This document shows positions 25,068 through 35,233 of a DNA stretch of 64,000 nt, piece by piece. The stretch spans positions 31,513-95,512 of the forward strand of contig JAPKHT010000004.1 in the NCBI GenBank assembly GCA_026646655.1. Direction: 5' to 3'. The translations under genes and the position numbers were made by a program. The stretch's first letter is position 1. Each line of letters begins with the position of its first letter. Origin of the DNA: JADLBR01 sp020847615. GTDB lineage: Bacteria; Verrucomicrobiota; Verrucomicrobiia; JADLBR01. The notes below the pieces were generated by a model. That model was given only the letters and a program-made list of their open reading frames with translations. It was not told the DNA's origin and made no database searches.

Positions 25068-26639
25068 TCACGGCACGAGAAATACGCGTCCGGTGAATGG
25101 ACACTTGATCTCCGTGCCGCGGGCGTAGGGCCGGCCGGTGGCAAAGTCGCGCACCTCCACCAGGCCAGAGTTCGGGCTGTACGGGCTTCGGACGTAGCCC
25201 GGCTTGCCGGGCACGGGAATGCCGATGCCGTGCCCAGAGGGTTTCTGGAGCACGACCCGGTGCTCCAGGCGCTGCCCGCCCTGGATCGCGAGGGCCATCT
25301 CCTCCTCAAAATAGCCTGCCAGCGCCAACTTGACCTGCACGGTTCCCGCCACCCCGCGGATCGCGAGCGGCGACTGGCCCATCGGTTGGCCATTGACGGC
25401 GACGGTCGCACCCTCCGGCTCCGTCACGATGACGACCTCCCCAAACGCCTGCAGCGCGCCCGCCAAGGCGACCTCCTCGGCGGCCGCCACGTTCCCCGAG
25501 ACCACGGCGGGCTGATACCCCTCCATCTCGAGCGTAAAGGTCACGGGTCCCGGTTTGACCTCGCCGAGCCTCAGCGGCGTCTGGCCAAGGGCGATCCCGT
25601 CCCTCTTGACCCAGGCCCCCGGCGGTTCCGAGGTGACGATGACAGCGCCAAAAACAAACTCGGGCGTCACGGAGACCAATTGGTTTCGCAAGATCTCCAC
25701 GTCGCGCCGCAGCACCCAGGAGCCCCGCTGCACCTTGAGGGAATATCGGCCCGTCGGGACGTCATCGATCTGCGCGGGACTGGTGCCGCGATACGTGCGC
25801 CGGCCATCACTCGGGGGCGACGCCGGCCCCGGCGCGGTCGTCCCCCCATCCCCGCCCGCGGCCGGCCCCAATCCGCCGGCCATCGGCATCGCCGCCGATT
25901 CTGGACTCTGCAGACCAAATCCGTCCGCATGGGTCGCGACCGGAGTGCGGAGATCCAGGGGTGCCATGGGCGGGTGCGGGGCGACCCCGGGCCCCTCGAT
26001 CCCCGATGTTTGCGCCAATTCCGCGGACTGCCCTGCAGGCTCCAGCAGAAATTCGGCGCCCTCGGGCACCGTCGAGATCCGCACGGCCCCCACCGACCTC
26101 GTCATGCGCACCACCCCGAGGCTGGTCACCTCGTTCTCGCGCACCTCGGCAGAGGCAACCGCCTCCTCGTGCCCCTCGAGCGTCAGCTTGAAGTCGTGCC
26201 GCCCCAGTCTCAGATCGCCGACCGTGGTCGGTGCCAATCCCACCCGCTTGCCATCGCAAAAGACCTCGGCCCCCGCGGGTTCGGAGACCACGCGAACCGA
26301 TCCCCTCGCCCGCTCCAATCGCTCGGCCTCGAGCCGCGCCGCCTCCTCCGCGCGCAGCCGCGCCATCTCCTGCGCCCGCTGCTCCAGATAGTAATACGCC
26401 CCCGTGCCCGCCCCCCCCAAGAACGCGAGCGCCAGAATGCAGACCCAGATGCCCCGCCGCCCCCTCCGGGGCGCCGCGATGGTCTCGGGGACCGGCGGCT
26501 CCGGAGACGCCTCTGCCGCAAAACCCTCAACCGGCACCCCCGCCTCCGGAGGCGCCCAGGGCGGAGGCTGACCCCCCGTAACATCCGCCTCCGGCAATGC
26601 CGGCGTCTCCTGCGTCTCACCCTGTTGCTGCGATTCCAT
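25068..26639 (-). CDS. PEGA-repeat membrane protein
   Basis: A 523-residue protein with a cytoplasmic proline-rich N-terminus, one membrane span near residue 70 ('GIWVCILALAFLGGAGTGAY'), a short coiled segment rich in Ala, Glu and Arg, and a long outer part of PEGA repeats. Repeats are visible as 'GSVRVVSEPAGAEVFCDGK', 'GAVRISTVPEGAEFLLEP', 'GAVIVTSEPPGAWVKRDG' and 'GEVVIVTEPEGATVAVNGQ'. PEGA domains are found on surface proteins, often linked to sensing or binding. It lies 21 bp after dtd and about 50 bp before the winged-helix gene, inside the same run. The partner or ligand is unknown. Confidence 0.8.
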   Translation of the reverse strand: MESQQQGETQETPALPEADVTGGQPPPWAPPEAGVPVEGFAAEASPEPPVPETIAAPRRGRRGIWVCILALAFLGGAGTGAYYYLEQRAQEMARLRAEEAARLEAERLERARGSVRVVSEPAGAEVFCDGKRVGLAPTTVGDLRLGRHDFKLTLEGHEEAVASAEVRENEVTSLGVVRMTRSVGAVRISTVPEGAEFLLEPAGQSAELAQTSGIEGPGVAPHPPMAPLDLRTPVATHADGFGLQSPESAAMPMAGGLGPAAGGDGGTTAPGPASPPSDGRRTYRGTSPAQIDDVPTGRYSLKVQRGSWVLRRDVEILRNQLVSVTPEFVFGAVIVTSEPPGAWVKRDGIALGQTPLRLGEVKPGPVTFTLEMEGYQPAVVSGNVAAAEEVALAGALQAFGEVVIVTEPEGATVAVNGQPMGQSPLAIRGVAGTVQVKLALAGYFEEEMALAIQGGQRLEHRVVLQKPSGHGIGIPVPGKPGYVRSPYSPNSGLVEVRDFATGRPYARGTEIKCPFTGRVFLVP

Positions 26640-26660
26640 GCGTGCCCACGAGCGATCGGC

Positions 26661-27107
26661 TCATTCCTTGCTTTGGCTGTCCATCACGATCGTCACCGGT
26701 CCTTCGTTACACAGGCGGACGCTCATCATGGCCCCGAACTGGCCCTTGGCAACCCGCCCGCCCAGGTGAGCCGACAGCTCCCGGCAAAACCCCTCGTACA
26801 ATGGCTCGGCCACCTCCGGTCGCGCCGCCCGATGGTACGACGGCCGCGTCCCCTTCTTGGTGCTCGCATGCAATGTGAATTGGCTGACCACCAGCGCCTC
26901 GCACTCGAGGTCGCGGGCCGAGATGTCCCCCCCGTCACCCTCGAAAATCCGCATCCGGGCGATCCGGTCTGCCAGCCAGGCCGCATCCGCCTCGGAATCC
27001 TCTCGCCCAACGCCCAAAAACACGACGACCCCGCGGCCGATCCGCCCGATCACCTCGGCCCCGACCTCGACCTCTGCCCAGGATGCCCGCTGAACCACCG
27101 CCCTCAT
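26661..27107 (-). CDS. dtd: D-aminoacyl-tRNA deacylase
   Basis: Dtd removes D-amino acids, and glycine mischarged on tRNA-Ala, from tRNAs. The 148-residue length and both family motifs are right: 'VVSQFTLHASTKKGTRPSYH' and the C-terminal 'NEGPVTIVMDSQ', which forms the Gly-Pro active site (normally NxGPVT). It also has 'KGQFGAMMSVRL'. It starts the minus-strand run that continues with the PEGA protein, and it is divergent from the secreted protein at 27173. The downstream module genes may simply use its promoter. Confidence 0.95.
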   Translation of the reverse strand: MRAVVQRASWAEVEVGAEVIGRIGRGVVVFLGVGREDSEADAAWLADRIARMRIFEGDGGDISARDLECEALVVSQFTLHASTKKGTRPSYHRAARPEVAEPLYEGFCRELSAHLGGRVAKGQFGAMMSVRLCNEGPVTIVMDSQSKE

Positions 27108-27172
27108 GAATGGAGTCTTTTTCGTTTGCCCGATCCCCGGCCCTAAGCAAGATTTCCCTTCGGGCCACCATC

Positions 27173-27733
27173 ATGAACCCCAGAACGATCCTCCTCCAAG
27201 CCGTCTCCTTGGCGTCCATCCTGTCGGGCCAGATCCTGTGCGGCCAGACCACGCCGGGCCAGCCGAGCGAAAGCTCCACCCAGGGCCAGCAGGCGCCCAG
27301 CCGCGTCCCCCTCTGGGAGTGCTCCCTTCCGACGGGAAAATTCGCCGTCGATATCCGCACGATCTCGTCGGTCAGCATGCACGAGTATCTGGTGGATGGC
27401 GGCCTGAAGGTCACGGAGGTCACCGTCTGCCCGCTCGGTTCCGCCATCGCGCGCTTCTATTTTGCCGAACCCATGACCGTGTCCTCCCCGGCCGGCATCG
27501 GCCAGTCGGTCCTCGACCAGATGCAGCAGAAGATCCGCGAGGGCGCCGAGCGCGTCGCGGGCGGTTCCGGCAACGAGGCCCTGCTCTATCAGGTGATCAA
27601 GAAGTACCCCGAGGCCACGCACGCGCACACCATCGAGTTCCGCCTCAAGTCCCGCGAGCAGGCCGACAAGATCTACGAGAGCGCCTACGGCGCCTGGCGC
27701 CAATACCGCCCCGCCAAACTCGATGTCGAGTGA
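27173..27733 (+). CDS. Secreted protein of unknown function
   Basis: A protein of 186 residues from ATG 27173 ('MNPRTILLQAVSLASILSGQ'), which gives a good signal peptide; the open frame extends back to 27110. The mature part contains a helical stretch ('QSVLDQMQQKIREGAERV') and 'YEATHAHTIEF'-like segments, without a recognised domain. It is divergent from dtd and convergent with prmA, so it is probably a single-gene unit. Confidence 0.6.
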   Translation: MNPRTILLQAVSLASILSGQILCGQTTPGQPSESSTQGQQAPSRVPLWECSLPTGKFAVDIRTISSVSMHEYLVDGGLKVTEVTVCPLGSAIARFYFAEPMTVSSPAGIGQSVLDQMQQKIREGAERVAGGSGNEALLYQVIKKYPEATHAHTIEFRLKSREQADKIYESAYGAWRQYRPAKLDVE

Positions 27734-27763
27734 GGCCAGCCGCGGGCCGCGGTGTCCCGGACC

Positions 27764-28654
27764 TCAGCGCCCCAGCACCAGGCACACCCACCCCTCCGAA
27801 CCCCGCCGCGCGAGCAACCGACAGCCCGCGAAGGCCCGGATGACTTCCGCGCTCTGATTCGGCCGGATGCCCGAGAGAATCAGTCGGCCCCCCGGCCTGA
27901 CCGCCCCCCGCAGCGCCCGCGCGTGGGACACCAGCGGGCCGCTCAGGATGTTGGCCGCCACCACGTCGAAACACCCCCGCCCCAGCGCCGCCAAGTCCAT
28001 CCGCCGCACGGCCACCCGCACCCCGTTCCTGCGAATATTCTCGCGCGCCTCCCTCACCGCGGAAGCATCGCTGTCGAACGCCTCCACGCCCTCCGCCCCC
28101 AGTTTCGCGGACGCGATCGCCAGAATCCCGCTCCCGCAGCCCGCATCCAACATCGAGCGGAACGGCCACGCCTCCGCCAGCGCACGCAGGCACATCCTCG
28201 TGGTCGCGTGCTGGCCCGTCCCAAATGCGGGCCCGGCCGGAACCCACACCACCGCCCGCCCACGGTCCCGCCGCGCCCACGAAGCGGCCTGCGCCGCCGT
28301 CGCGACCACCAGCAACTTCCGCCCAATCCGCAATGGCATCGCCCGGGGTTCCTGCGGGCGCCACCAGACATCGGCTCCAAGGCGCAACACCCGCCCCCCA
28401 AAACGCGATTTCAAGCGCTCCGCCGCGCCCCGCCCCCCGGGATACACGTCCACCCGCACCGCCGATCGGTGGGCCTCCTCGGTCACGATCATCCGCGACC
28501 CGAAACGCGCCCCCCAGGCCGCGGTCCACACTTCCGCAGCCAGCGGCGCGAACCACTTCCGCCACACGAGCACCGGCCCCGGCAACCGCGGCGCCCGCCC
28601 CGCACCTCGCCCGCATTTCTCCGACATGCCCACACCCAACGCCGCCGGCGCCAA
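27764..28654 (-). CDS. prmA: Ribosomal protein L11 methyltransferase
   Basis: PrmA trimethylates ribosomal protein L11 with SAM. The C-terminal methyltransferase domain shows 'PAGPAFGTGQHATTRMCLRA', SAM motif I 'LDAGCGSGILAIASAKLGA', motif II 'AFDSDASAV' and motif IV 'VVAANILSGPLVSHA', all typical of PrmA. The N-terminal half, which positions L11 in the family, is more divergent. The first 25 residues are low complexity, and an ATG at 28627 is a possible start. It is divergent from the DEAD-box helicase gene, another ribosome-related function. Confidence 0.85.
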   Translation of the reverse strand: MAPAALGVGMSEKCGRGAGRAPRLPGPVLVWRKWFAPLAAEVWTAAWGARFGSRMIVTEEAHRSAVRVDVYPGGRGAAERLKSRFGGRVLRLGADVWWRPQEPRAMPLRIGRKLLVVATAAQAASWARRDRGRAVVWVPAGPAFGTGQHATTRMCLRALAEAWPFRSMLDAGCGSGILAIASAKLGAEGVEAFDSDASAVREARENIRRNGVRVAVRRMDLAALGRGCFDVVAANILSGPLVSHARALRGAVRPGGRLILSGIRPNQSAEVIRAFAGCRLLARRGSEGWVCLVLGR

Positions 28655-28776
28655 GATGCCAGAAAAATGATCCGGCAGGGGTGCCTAAACCGCACCGCGC
28701 CGCCCCACTTTGCCCTTTGTCTTTTAGCGCGATCTCGGCCACGATGCCCCAAGACCGCCACCGGCGGCCCAAGCCC

Positions 28777-30507
<1,731 letters not shown>

Positions 30508-30528
30508 GCCGGCCCGCCGCGGCCCTCC

Positions 30529-30840
30529 TCACCCCAGCCGCGCCGCGGCCGCCTCGTGTGCCTTGCGCATCCGGCGGCACACCAGGTCGCACAGCTCGAA
30601 TATCCCGGGGTCGTCGATCCGATAGTACGCGTTTAATCCCGCGCGCCGCCTCGCCACCATCCCCGCGTCCATCAGCACCCGCAGGTGCCTCGACACATTC
30701 GCCTGCCCCGCCCCCGTCGCCCCCACCAGCTCGGTCACCGTCCGCTCCCCACCCCCCAGCGCCTGCAGGATCCTCAGCCGCATCGGCTCCGCCAGCACCC
30801 CGAACCGCGCCGCCACCAGCTCCAGCGCCTCCCAAGTCAT
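30529..30840 (-). CDS. ArsR-family transcriptional regulator
   Basis: A winged-helix repressor of 103 residues. The core is 'LAEPMRLRILQALGGGERTV' followed by the recognition region 'TGAGQANVSRHLRVLMDAGM' and wing 'RRRAGLNAYYRI'. ATG 30840 has 'AGAGGG' five bases upstream, and longer starts at 30867 and 30891 are possible. There is no classical CxC metal site in the recognition helix. A Cys pair near the end ('LCDLVCRRM') could sense thiols or persulfide. It is divergent from a rhodanese/CoA-disulfide-reductase operon, with a palindrome between them, so it likely represses both. The very long open frame through this region is a shadow. Confidence 0.88.
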   Translation of the reverse strand: MTWEALELVAARFGVLAEPMRLRILQALGGGERTVTELVGATGAGQANVSRHLRVLMDAGMVARRRAGLNAYYRIDDPGIFELCDLVCRRMRKAHEAAAARLG

Positions 30841-30876
30841 CGCTTCCCTCTTCGCCCCGCGTTTCATCTTTTCGGC

Positions 30877-30908
30877 TTGTAATATAATCATATAATTATA
30901 TATTGCAA
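30877..30908. promoter_or_regulatory. Face-to-face promoters with central palindromic operator
   Basis: The plus strand has TTGTAA (30877-30882), 16 bp, then TATATT (30899-30904). The minus strand has TTGCAA (30903-30908), 16 bp, then TATATT (30881-30886). Between them lies the perfect palindrome ATATAATTATAT (30890-30901), a likely ArsR-family operator. The region is sharply AT rich in a GC-rich genome. The plus-strand start of transcription would fall near the ATG at 30911, so that message may be leaderless. Confidence 0.6.
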
Positions 30909-30910
30909 GC

Positions 30911-31474
30911 ATGGAATCGTGCTGCTCGAAGGAATCGTCCGGGTGCGCCTCGTGCTCCCCCGGGGAACTCAACGCCAAACTGTCCGCCGGGGCCGACTGC
31001 GCGCTGGTCGACGTCAGGGAATTCGCCGAATACGCGGGGGGCCGGATCGCGGGCTCGAAGCTGGCGCCATTGGCCTCGCTGGAATCTGGCGCGTCCGGCC
31101 TGGACCGGGCGCGCGAGTTGGTCCTGGTGTGCCGAGCGGGCCGGCGGAGCCGGGAGGCGGCGAATCGACTGGCGGCGATGGGCTTTTCGAAACTGGTGGT
31201 CCTGGAAGGGGGCATCGAGGCCTGGAAGGGCGCTGGCCTGCCGGTCGAGAAGGACCCGTTTGCGCCGTGGGCGCTGGAGCGACAGGTCCGGCTGGTCGCC
31301 GGACTGCTGGTCCTGGCGGGTGTCTTGCTGGCACATTTCGTGAATCCGTCCTGGATCTGGTTGTCCGGATTCGTGGGGGCGGGCCTCACGTTCGCGGCGA
31401 TCACCGACACGTGCATGATGGGCAACATGCTCGCCGCCATGCCATGGAACCGGCAGCCCGGGGCGCGGCCATGA
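30911..31474 (+). CDS. Rhodanese-domain membrane protein
   Basis: A 187-residue sulfur-transfer protein. It begins with a Cys-rich head ('MESCCSKESSGCASC'), followed by a rhodanese domain ('ALVDVREFAEYAGGRIAGS') with active-site Cys in 'LVLVCRAGRRS', and 'VLEGGIEAWKGAGLPV'. A C-terminal DUF2892-like pair of membrane spans ends the protein ('LVAGLLVLAGVLLAHF', 'FVGAGLTFAAITD'). Its stop overlaps the start of the CoA-disulfide reductase (ATGA at 31471). With the ArsR regulator upstream this looks like a reactive-sulfur response operon. No ribosome site is visible before ATG 30911. Confidence 0.88.
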   Translation: MESCCSKESSGCASCSPGELNAKLSAGADCALVDVREFAEYAGGRIAGSKLAPLASLESGASGLDRARELVLVCRAGRRSREAANRLAAMGFSKLVVLEGGIEAWKGAGLPVEKDPFAPWALERQVRLVAGLLVLAGVLLAHFVNPSWIWLSGFVGAGLTFAAITDTCMMGNMLAAMPWNRQPGARP

Positions 31475-33108
31475 AGAGGATCGTGATCGTCGGGGGCGTG
31501 GCGGGCGGCGCATCGGCGGCGGCCAAGGCCCGGAGGATTGATGAGGGCGCCGACATCCAAATCTTCGAGCGCGGCCCGTACATCTCCTTCGCGAACTGCG
31601 GCCTGCCCTATTATATCGCCGGGGAGATCCCCGACCGGTCCAAGCTCCTCATCATGACCCCCGAGGGTTTCTGGTCGCGGGCCCGCGTCCGCGCGCACGT
31701 GAACCACGAGGTGACCCACATCCATCGCGACCGGAAGACCATCGGGGTCCAGGGTCCCGATGGCGCGCCCCGTGAGGTGCCCTACGACAAGCTCATCCTG
31801 AGCCAGGGCGCCCGACCCATCGTCCCGCCATTCGACGGCGTGGGCCAACCCCACGTCTTCACGCTGCGCGACATACCCGACATGGACCGCATCGCGGACT
31901 TCGTCGAATCCGCCAAACCCCGCACCGCGGCGGTGATCGGCGGCGGCTTCATCGGGCTGGAGATGGCGGAGGCCTTCCTCCACCGCGGCATGCGGGTCAC
32001 CGTGATTGAGAAGAGCCCCCACATCCTCCCAACCCTCGACCCGGACATGGGCACCCATTTTGAGGGCCAACTCCGCGGGGAGAACTTCCACTTCCGCTGC
32101 GGTGTCGGCGCCAGGGCATTCACCCCGAAGTCGGTGCTCCTTGACGATGGCACCGAGGTGCCCGCGGACCTCATCCTGCTGAGCGTCGGCGTCCGCGCCG
32201 AGGTCGAGCTGGCCAAAGAGGCCGGCCTCGAGATCGGCAAGACGGGCGGCGTCAAGGCCAACGGGCGCATGGAGTCGTCCGACCCCGACATCTACGTCGT
32301 CGGCGATGCCGCAGAAACCACCCACTCCATCACCGGGATGCGGGTGCGCATGCCCCTCGCGGGCCCGGCCAACCGCCAGGGCCGCATCGCCGGGGCCAAC
32401 GCCGCCGGCGGAAAGCTCATCTACCCCGGCGCGCTCGGCACGGCGATCGTGAGGGTCCTGCGCCTCACCGCGGGCTCCACGGGGCTGAGTTCTCGCCAGG
32501 CGGATGCCGCCGGATTCTCCTTCTTCACGTCCGTCACCCGCGACTACACCCACGCCAGCTATTACCCCGGCGCAAAACCCCTCCTCGTCAAGATCCTCGC
32601 CGAGGAGGGCACCGGCCGGCTGCTGGGCGCCCAGGCCATCGGAGAAGACGGCGTCGACAAGCGCATCGACGTCCTCGCCACCGCGATCGCCGCGCGCATG
32701 AGCGTGTTCGATCTCGAGAGCCTCGACCTCGCCTACTCGCCGCCCTTCGGGTCGGCCAACGACCCCGTCAACATCTCCGGCTTCGTCGCGTCACACATCG
32801 CGCGGGGCGACGTGAAAACAGTCTCGCCAGAAACCTGGCGGCCCGGCGGCGAGTTCCTCCTCGACGTGCGAGATCCCGACGAGGTGGTCGAGTTCGGCGC
32901 CCTGCCCGGCGCGGCCAACATCCCCCTGGGCCAGCTCCGCGACCGCATCGCCGAAGTGCCCCGCGACCGCCCCGTCGTCACCTACTGCCAGAAAGGGCAG
33001 CGCGGCTACCTCGCAGCCTGCATCCTCCACGGCCACGGAAACGTCGCCAACCTCCGCGGCGGGTTCATCCACGCCAAGATGTGCGGCGTGCCCACGGAGA
33101 AACGCTGA
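31471..33108 (+). CDS. CoA-disulfide reductase-like flavoenzyme fused to rhodanese
   Basis: A 545-residue FAD/NAD(P)H enzyme. The FAD motif is 'IVGGVAGGASAAAKARR', the active-site single Cys is in 'ISFANCGLPYYIAGE', the NAD motif is 'AAVIGGGFIGLEMAEAFLHRG', and 'DIYVVGDAAE' is the second FAD motif. A C-terminal rhodanese domain follows ('EFLLDVRDPDEVVEFG', Cys in 'VVTYCQKGQRGYLA'). This is the architecture of CoA-disulfide or polysulfide reductases (CoADR-Rhd, Npsr type), which reduce CoA persulfide or polysulfide. It is translationally coupled to the upstream rhodanese and under the same ArsR promoter. Substrate preference cannot be read from the sequence. Confidence 0.9.
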   Translation: MKRIVIVGGVAGGASAAAKARRIDEGADIQIFERGPYISFANCGLPYYIAGEIPDRSKLLIMTPEGFWSRARVRAHVNHEVTHIHRDRKTIGVQGPDGAPREVPYDKLILSQGARPIVPPFDGVGQPHVFTLRDIPDMDRIADFVESAKPRTAAVIGGGFIGLEMAEAFLHRGMRVTVIEKSPHILPTLDPDMGTHFEGQLRGENFHFRCGVGARAFTPKSVLLDDGTEVPADLILLSVGVRAEVELAKEAGLEIGKTGGVKANGRMESSDPDIYVVGDAAETTHSITGMRVRMPLAGPANRQGRIAGANAAGGKLIYPGALGTAIVRVLRLTAGSTGLSSRQADAAGFSFFTSVTRDYTHASYYPGAKPLLVKILAEEGTGRLLGAQAIGEDGVDKRIDVLATAIAARMSVFDLESLDLAYSPPFGSANDPVNISGFVASHIARGDVKTVSPETWRPGGEFLLDVRDPDEVVEFGALPGAANIPLGQLRDRIAEVPRDRPVVTYCQKGQRGYLAACILHGHGNVANLRGGFIHAKMCGVPTEKR

Positions 33109-33109
33109 C

Positions 33110-35134
33110 TCACCTCGCCACGACCAGCGGGCTGAAGATCACGTACAGGATGAGCGTCAGCACAACCACGCCGATGCCCGCCTTGCGGGCGCCGGGCGAG
33201 GATTCGAGATCCAGCGCGACCTTCCTCTCGAATTCGATCGGCTTGGGCAGCGGCCTGATCAGCGTCATCACCGTGATGACGAGCATGCAGAGGCCGAAGC
33301 AGACGGCCATGCGGTTCAGGAACTGGAGCTGCGGCACCGCCACTTTCAGCAGGCCATACGCGACTATGTTCGTCAATAGCCCCGCCACGCCGCAGGCCTT
33401 CGGCGCCCGCCTCACGAGGATCCCGAACACGAAGATCGAGAGGATGCCGGAGGAGATGAAACCCTGCCCCTCCTGAATGATCGTGAAGATGCTGTTGCTG
33501 ATCTTGGGGTTCCCCAGCTGCGGGGCCAGCGCGATCGCGATCACCGTGAACACGACCACGCTGCCGCGCCCCAGCGTCACCATCGCCTTCTGCGAGGCGG
33601 ACGGGGCGATCAGTTTCTTGTAGATGTCCATCGTCACGATCGTCGATGCCGCGTTGAGCATCGCGGCCAGCGAACTGACCACCGCGCCCAAGAGCGCCGC
33701 CATCACGAAGCCCAGCACCCCGGAGCGCTGGGGCAACACCCTGCCCAGCAGAAGCCCGAGCGCGGTGTCGTATTTATAGGCCGTGAGCTTCTCCACCGAA
33801 ACGGCCTTCCCGGCCGCCCTGGCCTCGCCCTCGACCCGCGCGTTATACGCATCGATCTCCGCGGCCAACTCCGGGTTCGCGTCGCGCCACGCGTGATCCT
33901 CGAGCCGGAACACCGCGTGTGGCGCGGCCGCGATCGCATCGAAATCCGCCCGCGCCATCGGCAGCACCCGCGGGTGCCCCGCCTTCTCCGCCTTGATCGC
34001 CGCCGCATCGGGATACAGCGCGATCAGGTATCCCGCCTCGCCCCAGGCCCCGATCGCCTCGGCGCCCGGCGCGCCCGCCGCCCGCACCAGCCGGGTCGCC
34101 GGGTTGGCCTTCAGGTACTTGGCCAGGGGCGCCGCGTTGTCCGCCCGCGCGAGCAACCCCATGTCCTTGGAATACAGGTTGAATGCGATCATCCCCGGCA
34201 CCACCACGACGAATGGGATGAGCAATTTCAAAAACGCCGCGAACACGATCCCCCGCTGCCCCTGCGACAGCGACGCGGAGCCCAGCGTCCTCTGCGTGAT
34301 ATACTGGTTCAGGCCCCAGTAGTAGAAGTTCGGTATCCACAGGCCCAGCAACAGCGCCGTCCACGGCAGCACGCTGTCGGTCGAGGGCAGAAACATGTTC
34401 AGCCGGTTGGCGTTGAGATCCACGAAGCGCTCGAGCGCCCCCGACCCCGCCTCCAGCGGCCTCACGCCCACCGCACCCGTCACCACGTCGGTCACCACGG
34501 CCGCCTCCGTAGCCATGCCCAGCTTCTTGAAAGCGAAATACATGACCGCCCCGCCGCCCACGATCAGCGCGCTGCCCTGGATCAGGTCCGCCCACGCGCA
34601 CGCCTTCAGGCCACCCGTCGCCACGTACACCATCGCGATCAGGCCGATCACCAGCGATCCCGTCAGGAGGCTCACGTCCCACCCCATGTCCGCCGCCAGC
34701 GTCCGGAGCGTCAGCGCCCCAGAGTACGTCACCGACCCCAGCAGCAGCATGTATATGAATATCGTGGCCACCGCCATCATGGTCCGCGCCGCCGCATCGT
34801 ACCGATACTCCAGAAACTCGGGCATCGTGAAGATCCCCGCCCTCAAGAAATAGGGCAGGAACCCGAATCCCACCACGACCAGCGTGATCGCCGCCATCCA
34901 CTCGTAGCTCGCGATCGCCAGCCCCACGTGGCTCGCCGCGTTGCCGCTCATCCCCACGAACTGCTCGGTCGAGATATTCGCCGCGATCAGCGAGAAGCCG
35001 ATCAGCCACCACTTCAGCCCCCGGCCCGCGAGGAAATACGACTCGCTGTCGCCCTCGTGCCGGCTCATCGAGATGCCCACCGTCACCACGACGACCACGA
35101 ACGCCAGAAATATGCCGATATCGATAGGACCCAT
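33110..35134 (-). CDS. Sodium/solute symporter (SSS family)
   Basis: A 674-residue membrane carrier with about 13-14 hydrophobic spans. It opens with 'DIGIFLAFVVVVVTVGISMS' and carries the SSS pattern 'SESYFLAGRGLKWWLIGFSL' and 'AANISTEQFVGMSG'. An SGLT-like 'YYWGLNQYITQRTLG' lies in the middle. A large hydrophilic insertion (about residues 340-450) falls between spans and is unusual for a simple symporter. ATG 35134 is the start, and the open frame's further extension is unsupported. Substrate is unknown; sugar or amino acid are typical. Its stop lies one base from the end of the convergent CoA-disulfide reductase gene. Confidence 0.88.
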   Translation of the reverse strand: MGPIDIGIFLAFVVVVVTVGISMSRHEGDSESYFLAGRGLKWWLIGFSLIAANISTEQFVGMSGNAASHVGLAIASYEWMAAITLVVVGFGFLPYFLRAGIFTMPEFLEYRYDAAARTMMAVATIFIYMLLLGSVTYSGALTLRTLAADMGWDVSLLTGSLVIGLIAMVYVATGGLKACAWADLIQGSALIVGGGAVMYFAFKKLGMATEAAVVTDVVTGAVGVRPLEAGSGALERFVDLNANRLNMFLPSTDSVLPWTALLLGLWIPNFYYWGLNQYITQRTLGSASLSQGQRGIVFAAFLKLLIPFVVVVPGMIAFNLYSKDMGLLARADNAAPLAKYLKANPATRLVRAAGAPGAEAIGAWGEAGYLIALYPDAAAIKAEKAGHPRVLPMARADFDAIAAAPHAVFRLEDHAWRDANPELAAEIDAYNARVEGEARAAGKAVSVEKLTAYKYDTALGLLLGRVLPQRSGVLGFVMAALLGAVVSSLAAMLNAASTIVTMDIYKKLIAPSASQKAMVTLGRGSVVVFTVIAIALAPQLGNPKISNSIFTIIQEGQGFISSGILSIFVFGILVRRAPKACGVAGLLTNIVAYGLLKVAVPQLQFLNRMAVCFGLCMLVITVMTLIRPLPKPIEFERKVALDLESSPGARKAGIGVVVLTLILYVIFSPLVVAR

Positions 35135-35233
35135 CGCTGCCTCCTCGGTTTGGCGCGCCAGCGCAGGATCGCGCCACGGCCCGCGCGGCACAGGGTGGCA
35201 GGGCCCACCTTCCCCAACAAGCGCAATCCTGCC

